From NCBI RefSeq assembly GCF_000591035.1, contig NC_022521.1:806001-870000 (forward strand): DNA of 64,000 nucleotides. Direction: 5' to 3'. Source of the DNA: Aeropyrum camini SY1 = JCM 12091 (GTDB taxonomy: Archaea > Thermoproteota > Thermoprotei_A > Sulfolobales > Acidilobaceae). The position numbers were made by a program, and so were the translations under genes. This document shows positions 32,807 to 41,279 of this stretch, piece by piece (position 1 is the stretch's first letter; each line of letters starts with the position of its first letter). A model generated the notes under the pieces. It did not search any database, had not been told where the DNA came from, and worked only from the letters and a program-made list of their open reading frames with translations.

Positions 32807-35071
32807 GTGGCTCCACGCTTGGCTTTGGAGGATAGGAGGCTACTGATAGCGGGGGCTGTGGTCGTCGTCATAGTCATCCTAGCGGCGATATACCTGATGG
32901 GCGGCGGTGGAGGGGCTCAGGAAACGACGACAACCCAAACCCCAGTTGAAACGACGACACCAGCAGCCACAACCACTCCCACGGAGACTGGCACTCAGAC
33001 TGCTACCCAAACACAGCCAGCCCAGACAACTCCATCTGAAACAACACCTACAGGCCCGCAAGCAATGGTTATCGAGACTAGCAAGGCCTTCGTGGTTGTA
33101 GGGCCCGTTGGTGCGTATGTACCCGACTTCGACCCTAAGGGGAAGCCTATTATAGCGGTTAAGTTTGAGGTGGACGAGGCGAATACCAAGCCTGTTGAGG
33201 AGTCGGTCTCCTTCGTCGACATAAACCCAGCCTTCTACAGGAACGAGTATGCTGACGCCCTAATCATCGTTGGTAGGAAGTCGGCGGACCCCTTCATCAG
33301 AGAGGCTGTATACGAGGCGGTGTATAAGCTGAGTAACGAGGAGGTCCCTATACTATGGCTCGGCCAGTATAAAGTCGTGTTCGTCTACTGGAGCTGGGTA
33401 CAGGGGCTGTACTACCATCCCACACTAGACATTAGATTCGACCTCATCAGCGAGGACCCGAACGCCCCGGTGGTGGACCTAGGCTTCGGTGGCTACTCCA
33501 ACGGGCCTAACACCTGGGTAGACGTGACCTTCGGCTGGCCAGACACCTTCGACCCTGCTGCCGACTACGAGACCTTCGGCTGGCATATATGGCACAACAT
33601 AGGCCAGACACTCGTGACGTTCTGGAAGGACGAGACCACTGAGCTCATGCCGGAGCTGGCCGTGGCGTGGGCTCACAACGAAGACTCTACGGAGTGGTAT
33701 TTCGTGATAAGGGGTGGGGTAAAGGCTTTCGACAACTGGAACAACAAGACTTATGATATAACAGCTGTGGACGTGCTCTTCACTATATGGAGGATAGCGA
33801 GGCTCGGCCTAGACCCCAGCTGGATGATAACAGAGTTTGTCGACGTTAACAACAGTCAGGTCCTCAGCGAGAACGAGTTCAACCAGCTCCTAAGCCAGGG
33901 AGGCATATACGCATCCTACGGAAGCTTCAACGGCGAGGTTAAGAGCCTGGACGAGCTACTCCAGGCTTTCGGTTACAGCGGAGACACTGCAGGCGTCGTA
34001 AAGATCAAGCTCTACTACCCATATGCCCCGATTCTGAGCATCTTCGCGGATCCATTCACCAGCGTAATACCAATGAAGTACATTTTTGACAATGTCGAGG
34101 AGCTCCAGGGCAAGTATGAGGAAGCCCTCCAGGCGTCCGACTTCGGCAAGAACCCCGCGGCCTGGGAGGCATACATAGGCTCCGGTGAGAACGAGCCGAG
34201 CCACATACTTCTCCACCAGAAGCCTATAGCCACCGGGCCATACTATGTGAAGGACTACAAGGAGGGTAGCTACATAATACTCGAGTATAACCCGTACTAC
34301 TGGAACAAGCAGCTATGGCAAGACCTCTACGGCCAGGACAAGCCCCAGCATGAGGTCGTCATCTTCCTGATAAACGATGACGCGGTGTCCAGGATAGAGA
34401 CCATGAAGAGCGGTCAGGCCGACACAGGCGCTATACCCCTCGACAGGCTCGAGGATATAAAAGGCTACACAATGGAGGGAACGAACTTCCAGATAATTGT
34501 TGAGGAGAAGGGGCTATCCCCTACTATAGTCTTCATAGTGCTCAACGCCATGAAGGAACCGTTCAACAACACCAAGGTTAGGCAGGCCCTAATGTACGCC
34601 ATACCATTCGACCAAATTAAGACCTCCGTTTACGCCGGATACATAGAGAGGCTCAACGGAGTGCTGCCCGCAGGTTTCCTCGGCCACAACGACGATATAG
34701 TCACACAGTACGAGTTCAACATAGTTAAGGCTAGGGAGTTGATCAAGGAGAGCGGCATCAACCCCTCAGACTACACCATTAAGATCTGGTATAATAAGGG
34801 CAACTCGCAGAGGGAGAAAGTGGCTAACATGCTCAAGACGATATGGGGCAACCTAGGCTTCAACGTGGTCGTCGAGCCTCTAGAATGGCCCACGCTACTT
34901 TCCAGAACCGAGAAGGGCGATTTCGACGTGTGGATAGTAGGCTGGGCTCCAGACTATATAGACCCTGATAACTATGCAGGCCCCCTGTTCTACGGTGGCA
35001 CTAAATTCACAGTACTACAGGTTGACCAGTTCCAGAGCCTGAGCGAGCTGAGAACCTTCTTCTCAGGCTGA
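32807..35071 (+). CDS. ABC importer solute-binding protein (family 5), apparently circularly permuted
   Basis: 754 residues from GTG 32807. A membrane anchor (about 12-31) and a Thr/Pro/Gln-rich linker (about 37-83) tether it outside the cell. A segment at about 143-206 (YADALIIVGRKSADPFIREAVYEAVYKLSNEEVPILWLGQ, then WVQGLYYHP) matches what is normally the C-terminal end of SBP_bac_5 proteins. The usual N-terminal part (FGWPDTFDPAADYETFGWHIWHNIGQTL ... MPELAVAWAHNEDSTEWYFVIRGGVKAF) starts only near 240. The C-terminus stops at IDPDNYAGPLFYGGTKF plus about 25 residues, lacking the usual last 60-80. Binds peptides or oligosaccharides for the following permease/ATPase genes. Confidence 0.9.
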   Translation: MAPRLALEDRRLLIAGAVVVVIVILAAIYLMGGGGGAQETTTTQTPVETTTPAATTTPTETGTQTATQTQPAQTTPSETTPTGPQAMVIETSKAFVVVGPVGAYVPDFDPKGKPIIAVKFEVDEANTKPVEESVSFVDINPAFYRNEYADALIIVGRKSADPFIREAVYEAVYKLSNEEVPILWLGQYKVVFVYWSWVQGLYYHPTLDIRFDLISEDPNAPVVDLGFGGYSNGPNTWVDVTFGWPDTFDPAADYETFGWHIWHNIGQTLVTFWKDETTELMPELAVAWAHNEDSTEWYFVIRGGVKAFDNWNNKTYDITAVDVLFTIWRIARLGLDPSWMITEFVDVNNSQVLSENEFNQLLSQGGIYASYGSFNGEVKSLDELLQAFGYSGDTAGVVKIKLYYPYAPILSIFADPFTSVIPMKYIFDNVEELQGKYEEALQASDFGKNPAAWEAYIGSGENEPSHILLHQKPIATGPYYVKDYKEGSYIILEYNPYYWNKQLWQDLYGQDKPQHEVVIFLINDDAVSRIETMKSGQADTGAIPLDRLEDIKGYTMEGTNFQIIVEEKGLSPTIVFIVLNAMKEPFNNTKVRQALMYAIPFDQIKTSVYAGYIERLNGVLPAGFLGHNDDIVTQYEFNIVKARELIKESGINPSDYTIKIWYNKGNSQREKVANMLKTIWGNLGFNVVVEPLEWPTLLSRTEKGDFDVWIVGWAPDYIDPDNYAGPLFYGGTKFTVLQVDQFQSLSELRTFFSG

Positions 35072-35179
35072 ATATGGTAGAAGAGGCGGGGCCCCTGCGA
35101 CTACAAAGGTTTTTTACCAGCATAGACGCTCTTTCCAGCCCGGGATCGCGTATATGCTTTTTGCTCCTGGATATATCGA

Positions 35180-36220
35180 GTGGTTAGTAGAAGGCGCAAG
35201 CCAGGAAGGGTGAGAGTGGGAGTGTCTAACCTTACCCGCTTCCTTGTGAGGCGTATCCTAACGTTTATACCCACGCTAGTAGGCGTAACTTTCGTCACGT
35301 TTCTAATAGCCACTGTTGTACCGGGCAATCCTGCTAAGCTATGGGCTGGCGGGGAGAAGGCTAGCCCAGAGGTTGTAGAGCAGATTGTAAAGGAGTATAG
35401 GCTAGACAGGCCGTTCTGGGAGCAGTACTTCTTCTTCATGTACAAGCTACTGACGAACACCATGATAAGCCCGGTCACCAGCAACTACGTGTGGGATATG
35501 ATAGTGGATCGTTTGCCGGTTACAATCCAGCTAACACTGTTAGCCTTCGTCTTCATAATTATCCTGGGAATACCCCTCGGCATAATATCTGCATTGACCA
35601 GAGACACTATAGTAGACGCTGTAATTAGAATCATGGCGCTGGTCGGCATCTCAGTCCCCATCTTCTGGCTAGCCTACCTGCTCATATTTGTGTTCTACAC
35701 TAAGTACAGGCTTATAACACTGGCAGGGACTCCCGAGCCGCCATACTCCATAACCGGGATACCCCTTATAGACTCTATCATAATGCTCGACATGGCCACC
35801 TTCGAAGACGTACTCAGACGCTACACGATACCAGCCTTCACACTAGCATACCCCAGTATAGGGTTCGTAGCCAGGCTAGTTAGGAACAGCTTCCTCGACG
35901 CGATGAGCGGTGATTATGTAGAGTTCATGGACGCGAGAGGGCTCCCATCCACATGGAAGTACAGGCATATTCTGAGGAACTCTTCGATCCCTATAGTGAC
36001 GGTTCTGGGACTCATCTTCGGCGGCCTCCTGACAGGAGCCCCTATAACAGAGACGATATTCGGGCTGCCGGGCCTTGGAAAGTTCCTGCTCGACAGTATA
36101 AACAACTACGACTACCTATCGCTAATGGGAGGTGTTCTATTCGTAGGCATCATCTACCTTACAGTAAACCTACTCGTGGACATTACCTACGCTATAATTG
36201 ACCCTCGGGTGAGATACTAG
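35180..36220 (+). CDS. ABC importer permease, DppB/OppB type
   Basis: 346 residues, six membrane helices. Typical opening LTRFLVRRILTFIPTLVGVTFVTFLIATVVPGNPA, periplasmic loop, and the EAA-type cytosolic motif RNSFLDAMSGDYVEFMDARGLPSTWKYRHILRNSSIPIVTVLG that docks on the ATPases. The C-terminus (NYDYLSLMGGVLFVGIIYLTVNLLVDITYAIIDPRVRY) matches the family end. GTG at 35180 is the longest start; GTG at 35210-35222, after GGAAGGGTGAG, is also plausible. The TTTTTT at 35109-35114 before it may partly terminate the binding-protein transcript, as is common for more abundant binding proteins. Confidence 0.93.
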   Translation: MVSRRRKPGRVRVGVSNLTRFLVRRILTFIPTLVGVTFVTFLIATVVPGNPAKLWAGGEKASPEVVEQIVKEYRLDRPFWEQYFFFMYKLLTNTMISPVTSNYVWDMIVDRLPVTIQLTLLAFVFIIILGIPLGIISALTRDTIVDAVIRIMALVGISVPIFWLAYLLIFVFYTKYRLITLAGTPEPPYSITGIPLIDSIIMLDMATFEDVLRRYTIPAFTLAYPSIGFVARLVRNSFLDAMSGDYVEFMDARGLPSTWKYRHILRNSSIPIVTVLGLIFGGLLTGAPITETIFGLPGLGKFLLDSINNYDYLSLMGGVLFVGIIYLTVNLLVDITYAIIDPRVRY

Positions 36221-36221
36221 G

Positions 36222-37385
36222 ATGTCGGGGGACGAGGTATACGAGAAAAAGCTTCTAGACAGGGTTGCAGATGCAATTGTGGATAGTCTAGCTGCCCTCA
36301 TGAACGTGCTGAGGCCTGGGTGGAGGGAGAGGAATAGGGCGAGGCTAGACGAGCTTAAGCTCACCCTCTATGCCCTCAACAGGAGCCCGATAGGCCTGCT
36401 TGGGGTTGCACTAGTTGTTATCTTCATTATGATAGCCATTATAGGCCCATTTATCGCTCCACTGGGATACAACGACCAGCTAGTATACTGTGTAACAGAT
36501 TTCGACGCCGTAAGGCTAGCCCCGCCAGGGACTGTAGTGGAGGTGCCTGAAGACTCTATATGCACCCAGCTCGGCATAGAGCCGGGTACGTATAAGCTCT
36601 GGCTTGGAGCCGACGAGTATGGGAGAGATCTCCTCAGCAGGATATTGTACGGAGCAAGGACTAGCTTCATAGTAGTAATCCTTGTCATGGCGATCGGCCC
36701 ATGGATAGGGATTCTCCTCGGGCTCTTCTCAGGCTATAAGGGAGGGGTTGTCGACGAGATCATTATGAGGGTTGTCGACGTGTTCCTAGCCTTCCCGGGA
36801 CTGATACTGGCGATAGCCCTCTCTGCAGTACTCCCAAGCAGGCTAGACCCTATAATAATGAATAATGAGCTATTGCTTGGAACGCTCTTGAGACTCTTCG
36901 CACTTAACCCGGAGGACGCGCTTCCGATGGTGAGGCTTGTGGTTGTTGTTATAGCACTGTGGATAGTGTGGTGGCCGGTCTATGCGAGGCTGGTTAGGGG
37001 GATGGTGCTGTCGGCTAGGGAGAATACTTATGTCGAGGCGGCGCGTGCTCTAGGCATACCAACCCACTCTATCCTCGTAGGCCACATACTGCCAAACATC
37101 CTAGGCCCTGTCCTCGTCTACCTTACCCTCGATTTCGGCGCTGTTATACTCGTCGAGGCTGGCCTCAGCTTCCTCGGTCTAGGCGCAGTTCCGCCTATAG
37201 CTGACTGGGGCAGGATAATCTACGATGGCGCCCAATACTACCCTAACGCTTGGTGGCTAGTTTTCTTCCCAGGACTGGCAATACTATTCACCGTGCTCGG
37301 GTTCAACCTCTTGGGTGACGCCCTTAGAGATATAATGGACCCGAGGACCAGGAGGAGAATAGAGTTTAAGGTTAAGGGGAGGTGA
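36222..37385 (+). CDS. ABC importer permease, DppC/OppC type
   Basis: 387 residues, starting 1 base after the previous stop. The N-terminal region (about 1-55) is long and charged and may form cytosolic helices. Helix 1 (about 58-80) leads to a ~60-residue external loop (with C88 and C110 that could pair). The core has GADEYGRDLLSRILYGARTSFIVVILVMAIG and the EAA motif YVEAARALGIPTHSILVGHILPNILGPVLVYLTLDFGAVILVEAGLSFLGLG. Ends LGDALRDIMDPRTRRR as expected. Forms the membrane heterodimer with the DppB-type subunit. Confidence 0.94.
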   Translation: MSGDEVYEKKLLDRVADAIVDSLAALMNVLRPGWRERNRARLDELKLTLYALNRSPIGLLGVALVVIFIMIAIIGPFIAPLGYNDQLVYCVTDFDAVRLAPPGTVVEVPEDSICTQLGIEPGTYKLWLGADEYGRDLLSRILYGARTSFIVVILVMAIGPWIGILLGLFSGYKGGVVDEIIMRVVDVFLAFPGLILAIALSAVLPSRLDPIIMNNELLLGTLLRLFALNPEDALPMVRLVVVVIALWIVWWPVYARLVRGMVLSARENTYVEAARALGIPTHSILVGHILPNILGPVLVYLTLDFGAVILVEAGLSFLGLGAVPPIADWGRIIYDGAQYYPNAWWLVFFPGLAILFTVLGFNLLGDALRDIMDPRTRRRIEFKVKGR

Positions 37386-37392
37386 GGATATA

Positions 37393-38394
37393 ATGTCCAG
37401 TGGTGACTGCGACCCCATAATTGAGGTTGAAAACCTGAAGGTTTACTTCTACACATACGCGGGTGTAGTCAAAGCCATAGAGGATGTCTCATTTAGGATT
37501 TGCAGAGGCGAAACATATTGTCTCGTCGGCGAGACAGGATGCGGGAAATCTGTTACAAGCAGGGCCTTGACAAGGCTTATATACCCGCCCGGCCGGATAG
37601 TTGAGGGCAAGATATACTACTACCCAGAGCCCGGCAAGAGGGTCGACATCATGTCACTGAGCGTGAAAGAGCTGCGACGGCTAAGGGGTGAGGAGATTGC
37701 CTACATATTCCAGGATCCTTCAGCAGCTCTGGACCCCCTCTATACCATAGGCTATCAGGTTGGGGAGACGATGCTGGCCCACGAGAGAGTGACGAGTCTC
37801 AAGGAGGGGGTAAGGCGGGCTGTAGGAGTGTTGAAAACCGTGCTAATGCCTGACCCGGAGAAGCGGGTCAAAAGCTATCCGCACGAGCTCAGCGGGGGGA
37901 TGAAGCAGAGGGGCGTCATAGGGATATCACTATCAAACAGGCCTAAGCTCCTGATAGCCGACGAGCCCACAACAGCCCTTGACGTCACAATCCAGGCTCA
38001 GATAATGGACCTCCTAACAGAACTGAAGAAAAGACATGGTCTGACCCTCCTTCTCATAACCCATAACCTAGGCCTTGTGGCGGAGTATTGCGACAGGGTC
38101 GCTGTTATGTACGCTGGAAACATTGTTGAGGAGGCTCCGGTAGAGGAGCTATTCAAAAACCCCCTACACCCTTACACGAGGGCCTTGATAAAAGCTGTTC
38201 CTAACCCTCTGGCCAGGATAGACAATCTAGAGCATATACCGGGCACCGTGCCAAACCTAATAAAACCGCCCCCCGGCTGCAGGTTCCACCCCCGCTGCCC
38301 CCTAGCCTTCGATAGGTGTAGCAGGGAGAGGCCTTTGCTCAAGGAATATAGCCCCGGGCATAAGGCGTCGTGTTGGGCGCTTGAGAAAGGCTAG
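37393..38394 (+). CDS. ABC importer ATPase, DppD/OppD type
   Basis: 333 residues: Walker A GETGCGKS (about 48-55), Q-loop YIFQDPSAALDPLYTIG, signature LSGGMKQR, Walker B LLIADEPTTALDVTIQ, H-loop ITHNLGLV. The C-terminal oligopeptide-family extension has cysteines in PGCRFHPRCPLAFDRC...ASCW. This arrangement is known to bind an Fe-S cluster in some family members. It is co-translated with the permeases (7-base gap) and pairs with the DppF-type ATPase. Confidence 0.95.
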   Translation: MSSGDCDPIIEVENLKVYFYTYAGVVKAIEDVSFRICRGETYCLVGETGCGKSVTSRALTRLIYPPGRIVEGKIYYYPEPGKRVDIMSLSVKELRRLRGEEIAYIFQDPSAALDPLYTIGYQVGETMLAHERVTSLKEGVRRAVGVLKTVLMPDPEKRVKSYPHELSGGMKQRGVIGISLSNRPKLLIADEPTTALDVTIQAQIMDLLTELKKRHGLTLLLITHNLGLVAEYCDRVAVMYAGNIVEEAPVEELFKNPLHPYTRALIKAVPNPLARIDNLEHIPGTVPNLIKPPPGCRFHPRCPLAFDRCSRERPLLKEYSPGHKASCWALEKG

Positions 38395-38408
38395 CTTGGG
38401 GTGAGCCG

Positions 38409-39446
38409 GTGTTGACTGTGAGGGGCGAGCAGATGGGAGTTGATGATGCTAGGAAGGTTCTCCAGAGGATGTTCCTCGGGAGGAAGTTGCTCGTAGAGAC
38501 GGTGGGGTTGAAGAAGTACTTCCCGGTGAAGAGCCTCTTCTTCACCAGAGCCTTTGTCAAAGCGGTTGACAACGTGACAATGGGGATACCCCGGGGCAAG
38601 ACGCTCGGGCTCGTTGGTGAGAGCGGTAGCGGCAAGACGACCCTCGGCCGTGTAATACTGAGGCTGGAGGAGCCTACCGGAGGAAAGATATTCTTCGATG
38701 GCACCGACGTTATGAGTCTGAGGGGCAGGAGGCTTAAAGAGTTCAGGAGGAGGGCTCAGATTATATTCCAGGATCCCTACGGCAGCCTAAACCCCAGGAA
38801 AACCATATTCAACCTTATAGCCGAGCCTATAAAAGTACACGGTATAAAGGTTGGCGACCTCCAGGAGTATATAGTCAGCCTCCTATACCAGGTGGGCCTG
38901 AACGAGACGCACCTCTACAGGTATCCCCACGAGTTCAGCGGAGGGCAGAGGCAGAGGATAGCCATAGCCAGGGTACTAGCCCTAAGGCCCGAGTTCATAG
39001 TTTTGGACGAGCCTACGAGCGCGTTAGACGTTAGCGTGCAGGCACAGATACTAAACCTTCTGAAAGATCTTCAAAAGAGGTACAGCCTGACATACCTGTT
39101 CATAAGCCACGACCTCGGGGTAGTTAGATACATGAGCGACTATATAGCTGTAATGTATCTTGGAAAGATAGTTGAGTTCGGCGAGGCGGAGGAGGTGTTC
39201 GAAAAACCGCTGCACCCCTACACTAGGGTCCTGTTAGAATCCATACCAGTCCCAGATCCCGAGTTGGCAAGGAGGAGGTCCCGCATAAGGATAAGAGGCG
39301 AGCCGCCGAGCCCTATAAACCCGCCTTCAGGCTGCAGGTTCAGGACACGCTGCCCACTAGCCGTTGATAAATGTCTCGAAGAGCCGCCTCTAGAAGAGGT
39401 TGAAAAGGGCCATTGGGTAGCTTGCTGGAGGCCTGGGGAGCTTTAA
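38409..39446 (+). CDS. ABC importer ATPase, DppF/OppF type
   Basis: 345 residues: Walker A GESGSGKTT, Q-loop IIFQDPYGSLNPRKT, signature FSGGQRQR, Walker B FIVLDEPTSALDVSVQ, H-loop ISHDLGVV, and C-terminal PSGCRFRTRCPLAVDKC...VACW. About 28 residues precede the conserved LLVETVGLKKYFPV; a later start at the ATG of RMFLGRK is possible. Last gene of the importer operon, convergent with aroA 12 bases downstream. Confidence 0.95.
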   Translation: MLTVRGEQMGVDDARKVLQRMFLGRKLLVETVGLKKYFPVKSLFFTRAFVKAVDNVTMGIPRGKTLGLVGESGSGKTTLGRVILRLEEPTGGKIFFDGTDVMSLRGRRLKEFRRRAQIIFQDPYGSLNPRKTIFNLIAEPIKVHGIKVGDLQEYIVSLLYQVGLNETHLYRYPHEFSGGQRQRIAIARVLALRPEFIVLDEPTSALDVSVQAQILNLLKDLQKRYSLTYLFISHDLGVVRYMSDYIAVMYLGKIVEFGEAEEVFEKPLHPYTRVLLESIPVPDPELARRRSRIRIRGEPPSPINPPSGCRFRTRCPLAVDKCLEEPPLEEVEKGHWVACWRPGEL

Positions 39447-39458
39447 GCGCCCGCCATT

Positions 39459-40721
39459 TTACTTTACAACCTCTATCTCAGCCCCTACACTCCTCAGGTC
39501 CTCCACGAAGCCGGGGTAATAATCCTTGAAGCGGGATGCACCTGTGACCTTCACTCCCCTTCGGGAGGCCAGCCCCGCCACTGCAAATGCCATGGTTATC
39601 CTTGGGTCGCCGTAGCCTTTCGCCGTACCGCCCTCCACGAAACCCTCGCCATACACCTCGAGACAGTCTCCACCGCACTGGGGTCTAGCCTTCACTTTCA
39701 GTCTCTTGAGGTTTGAGGCGAGAGGTTTCAGATTGCCCCCCTCCTTGAGCCTTAGCCGGGAAATACCTCTTATTATTGTCCTCCCTTTAGCATATGCTGC
39801 TAGAACGGCCAGAACAGGAGCTAGGCTTGGCGTCTCAGATACGTCCGTCTCAAACGGCTCGAGAACACTGTCGGCGGTGACCTCAACGGCATCACCTATA
39901 ATGTTTAGCTTTGCTCCGGCCTGACCCAGTATATCTAGGAAAACTTTCTCTCCCTGGGGGTCATTGGGGTCTAGCCTGCGCACTCTAACCCTACCTGCTA
40001 TAGCGCCGGCCAGGAGAAGTGGAGCAGCGCTTACATAATCCCCTGGAACCTTATAGGTTCCAGGCCTATAGGGCTTCTCGGGGTGGTATACATCACCTTC
40101 ATAACCTATTTTCGCTCCAAATCCGCGGAGCACGTGTAGTGTGACTGCAACATGGTGCCATAACTGTGTCCCAGCTTTCTTAATAGAGAATCCCAGCAGT
40201 GGCGAGGCTAGGAGCAGCGCTGCGAGCGACTCGCCGTCGCTAGCCCCAACAGTCTCACCCTCGCAGCAGCCTCGAGGTAGGGGGCCTTTGACGGCTACAG
40301 GGGGCTTGCCATTAGTGGTTAGGACCTCCGCTCCTAACTTTCTCAGGGCCTTCGCCAGCTCGTCAACAGGCGTGGAGTTGGTATGGGAATCACCGTAGAT
40401 AAGAGAGATTCCGGGAGCTAGGGAGGCCGCCACGATCGAGCTTCTAAGTACGGTGGCCGACCTCCTACAGTTCACCACTTTCGGCCACCAAGGTCTTGGC
40501 GGGGAGGATACGACAAGTTCTCCAGGGTCGCTTTGAACAGATACTCCAAACCTCTTAACCGCATTTACCGCGGCATCAACATCCCTCGAGTAAAGGGGTT
40601 CCAGGATTTTTGAGCGGCCGCCTGCGAGTAGGGATGCGAATATCGCCGCTATAGTGTGGCTCTTGGATGATGGCGCCTTAACCTCGCCATTGATATGACT
40701 TGGCTTTACAATCAAGTCCAT
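39459..40721 (-). CDS. aroA: 3-phosphoshikimate 1-carboxyvinyltransferase (EPSP synthase)
   Basis: 420 residues. It transfers the enolpyruvyl group of PEP to shikimate 3-phosphate in aromatic amino-acid synthesis. Motifs: GEVKAPSSKSHTIAAIFASLLAGGRSKI at the N-terminus (K19 and S20 contact substrate), LVVSSPPRPWWPKVVNCRRSATVLRSS, SGDESLAALLLASPLL-like DGESLAALLLASPLLG, PGDYVSAAPLLLAGAIAG, and C-terminal YGDPRITMAFAVAGLASRRGVKVTGASRFKDYYPGFVEDLRSVGA. Other shikimate genes are not adjacent, although they often cluster in archaea. ATG at 40721. Confidence 0.95.
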   Translation of the reverse strand: MDLIVKPSHINGEVKAPSSKSHTIAAIFASLLAGGRSKILEPLYSRDVDAAVNAVKRFGVSVQSDPGELVVSSPPRPWWPKVVNCRRSATVLRSSIVAASLAPGISLIYGDSHTNSTPVDELAKALRKLGAEVLTTNGKPPVAVKGPLPRGCCEGETVGASDGESLAALLLASPLLGFSIKKAGTQLWHHVAVTLHVLRGFGAKIGYEGDVYHPEKPYRPGTYKVPGDYVSAAPLLLAGAIAGRVRVRRLDPNDPQGEKVFLDILGQAGAKLNIIGDAVEVTADSVLEPFETDVSETPSLAPVLAVLAAYAKGRTIIRGISRLRLKEGGNLKPLASNLKRLKVKARPQCGGDCLEVYGEGFVEGGTAKGYGDPRITMAFAVAGLASRRGVKVTGASRFKDYYPGFVEDLRSVGAEIEVVK

Positions 40722-40895
40722 TACAGCTGCACCACCTCCTAACTACTGTTCAATCCACCGTCCGGTTACTGCCAAGCTATGCGGCCCTAAGCTAGTGTTA
40801 ATCGTTTTTATGCTCCTTATAGGGTTTTCTCCCCCGCCATTGGGTGTCGTTGTTTTGTGGTATCCATAAGGAGGTTATGCAGGGAAGTATGCGGG

Positions 40896-40907
40896 CTATA
40901 TAATAAG
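40896..40907 (+). promoter_or_regulatory. TATA box for the coiled-coil/subunit C-like operon
   Basis: CTATATAATAAG is centred near 40901. Transcription start would be near 40927, just before the first TTG at 40930. Confidence 0.5.
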
Positions 40908-40929
40908 ACTTCTCGGGATTAACTCTACC

Positions 40930-41274
40930 TTGTTGGGTGTGGGTTTGTTGTCGGTGGAGAAGCTGGCCAGGGCGCTGGACGTTATAGACTCGACTGCAAG
41001 AAAGCTTGACGAAGCCTCCATTGACTTATCAGGTAATATAGCATCTACCGCGGACAGCGAGGCTAAGAGGCTGGAGAGAGAGATTGGCAAACTGCTGGAG
41101 GCCGCTTTGGCCGAGCTTGAAAAGATGCTTTCCAGCGCTGAGGAGGAGCTCGAGAGGGAGACTAAGTCGAGGGTAGAGTCTGCCAAACGAGAGCTGAGGG
41201 AGAGTGCCGAGAGAAACTGGGGCAAAGGTGTAGAGGCCTTTCTTAGTGAGCTTGAGAGCCTGCTAGGGGGGTAG
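40930..41274 (+). CDS. Coiled-coil protein, possibly A-type ATPase subunit H-like
   Basis: 114 residues. From about 20 to 105 it is a continuous charged heptad-like helix (EAKRLEREIGKLLEAALAELEKMLSSAEEELERETKSRVESAKRELRESAERNW), like the peripheral-stalk subunits H/G or E of archaeal/vacuolar ATPases. The assignment rests on this shape and on the neighbour, which resembles subunit C. Possible starts are TTG 40930 (near-leaderless) or TTG 40948 after GGGTGTGGG. The next gene begins 5 bases later. Confidence 0.7.
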   Translation: MLGVGLLSVEKLARALDVIDSTARKLDEASIDLSGNIASTADSEAKRLEREIGKLLEAALAELEKMLSSAEEELERETKSRVESAKRELRESAERNWGKGVEAFLSELESLLGG

Positions 41275-41279
41275 AGCTG

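Noticed and set aside
40871-40905. Strong GGAGG followed by ATG before the coiled-coil gene, possible 8-codon leader peptide
   Set aside because: The TATA box lies downstream of this ATG, so it would not be on the main transcript.
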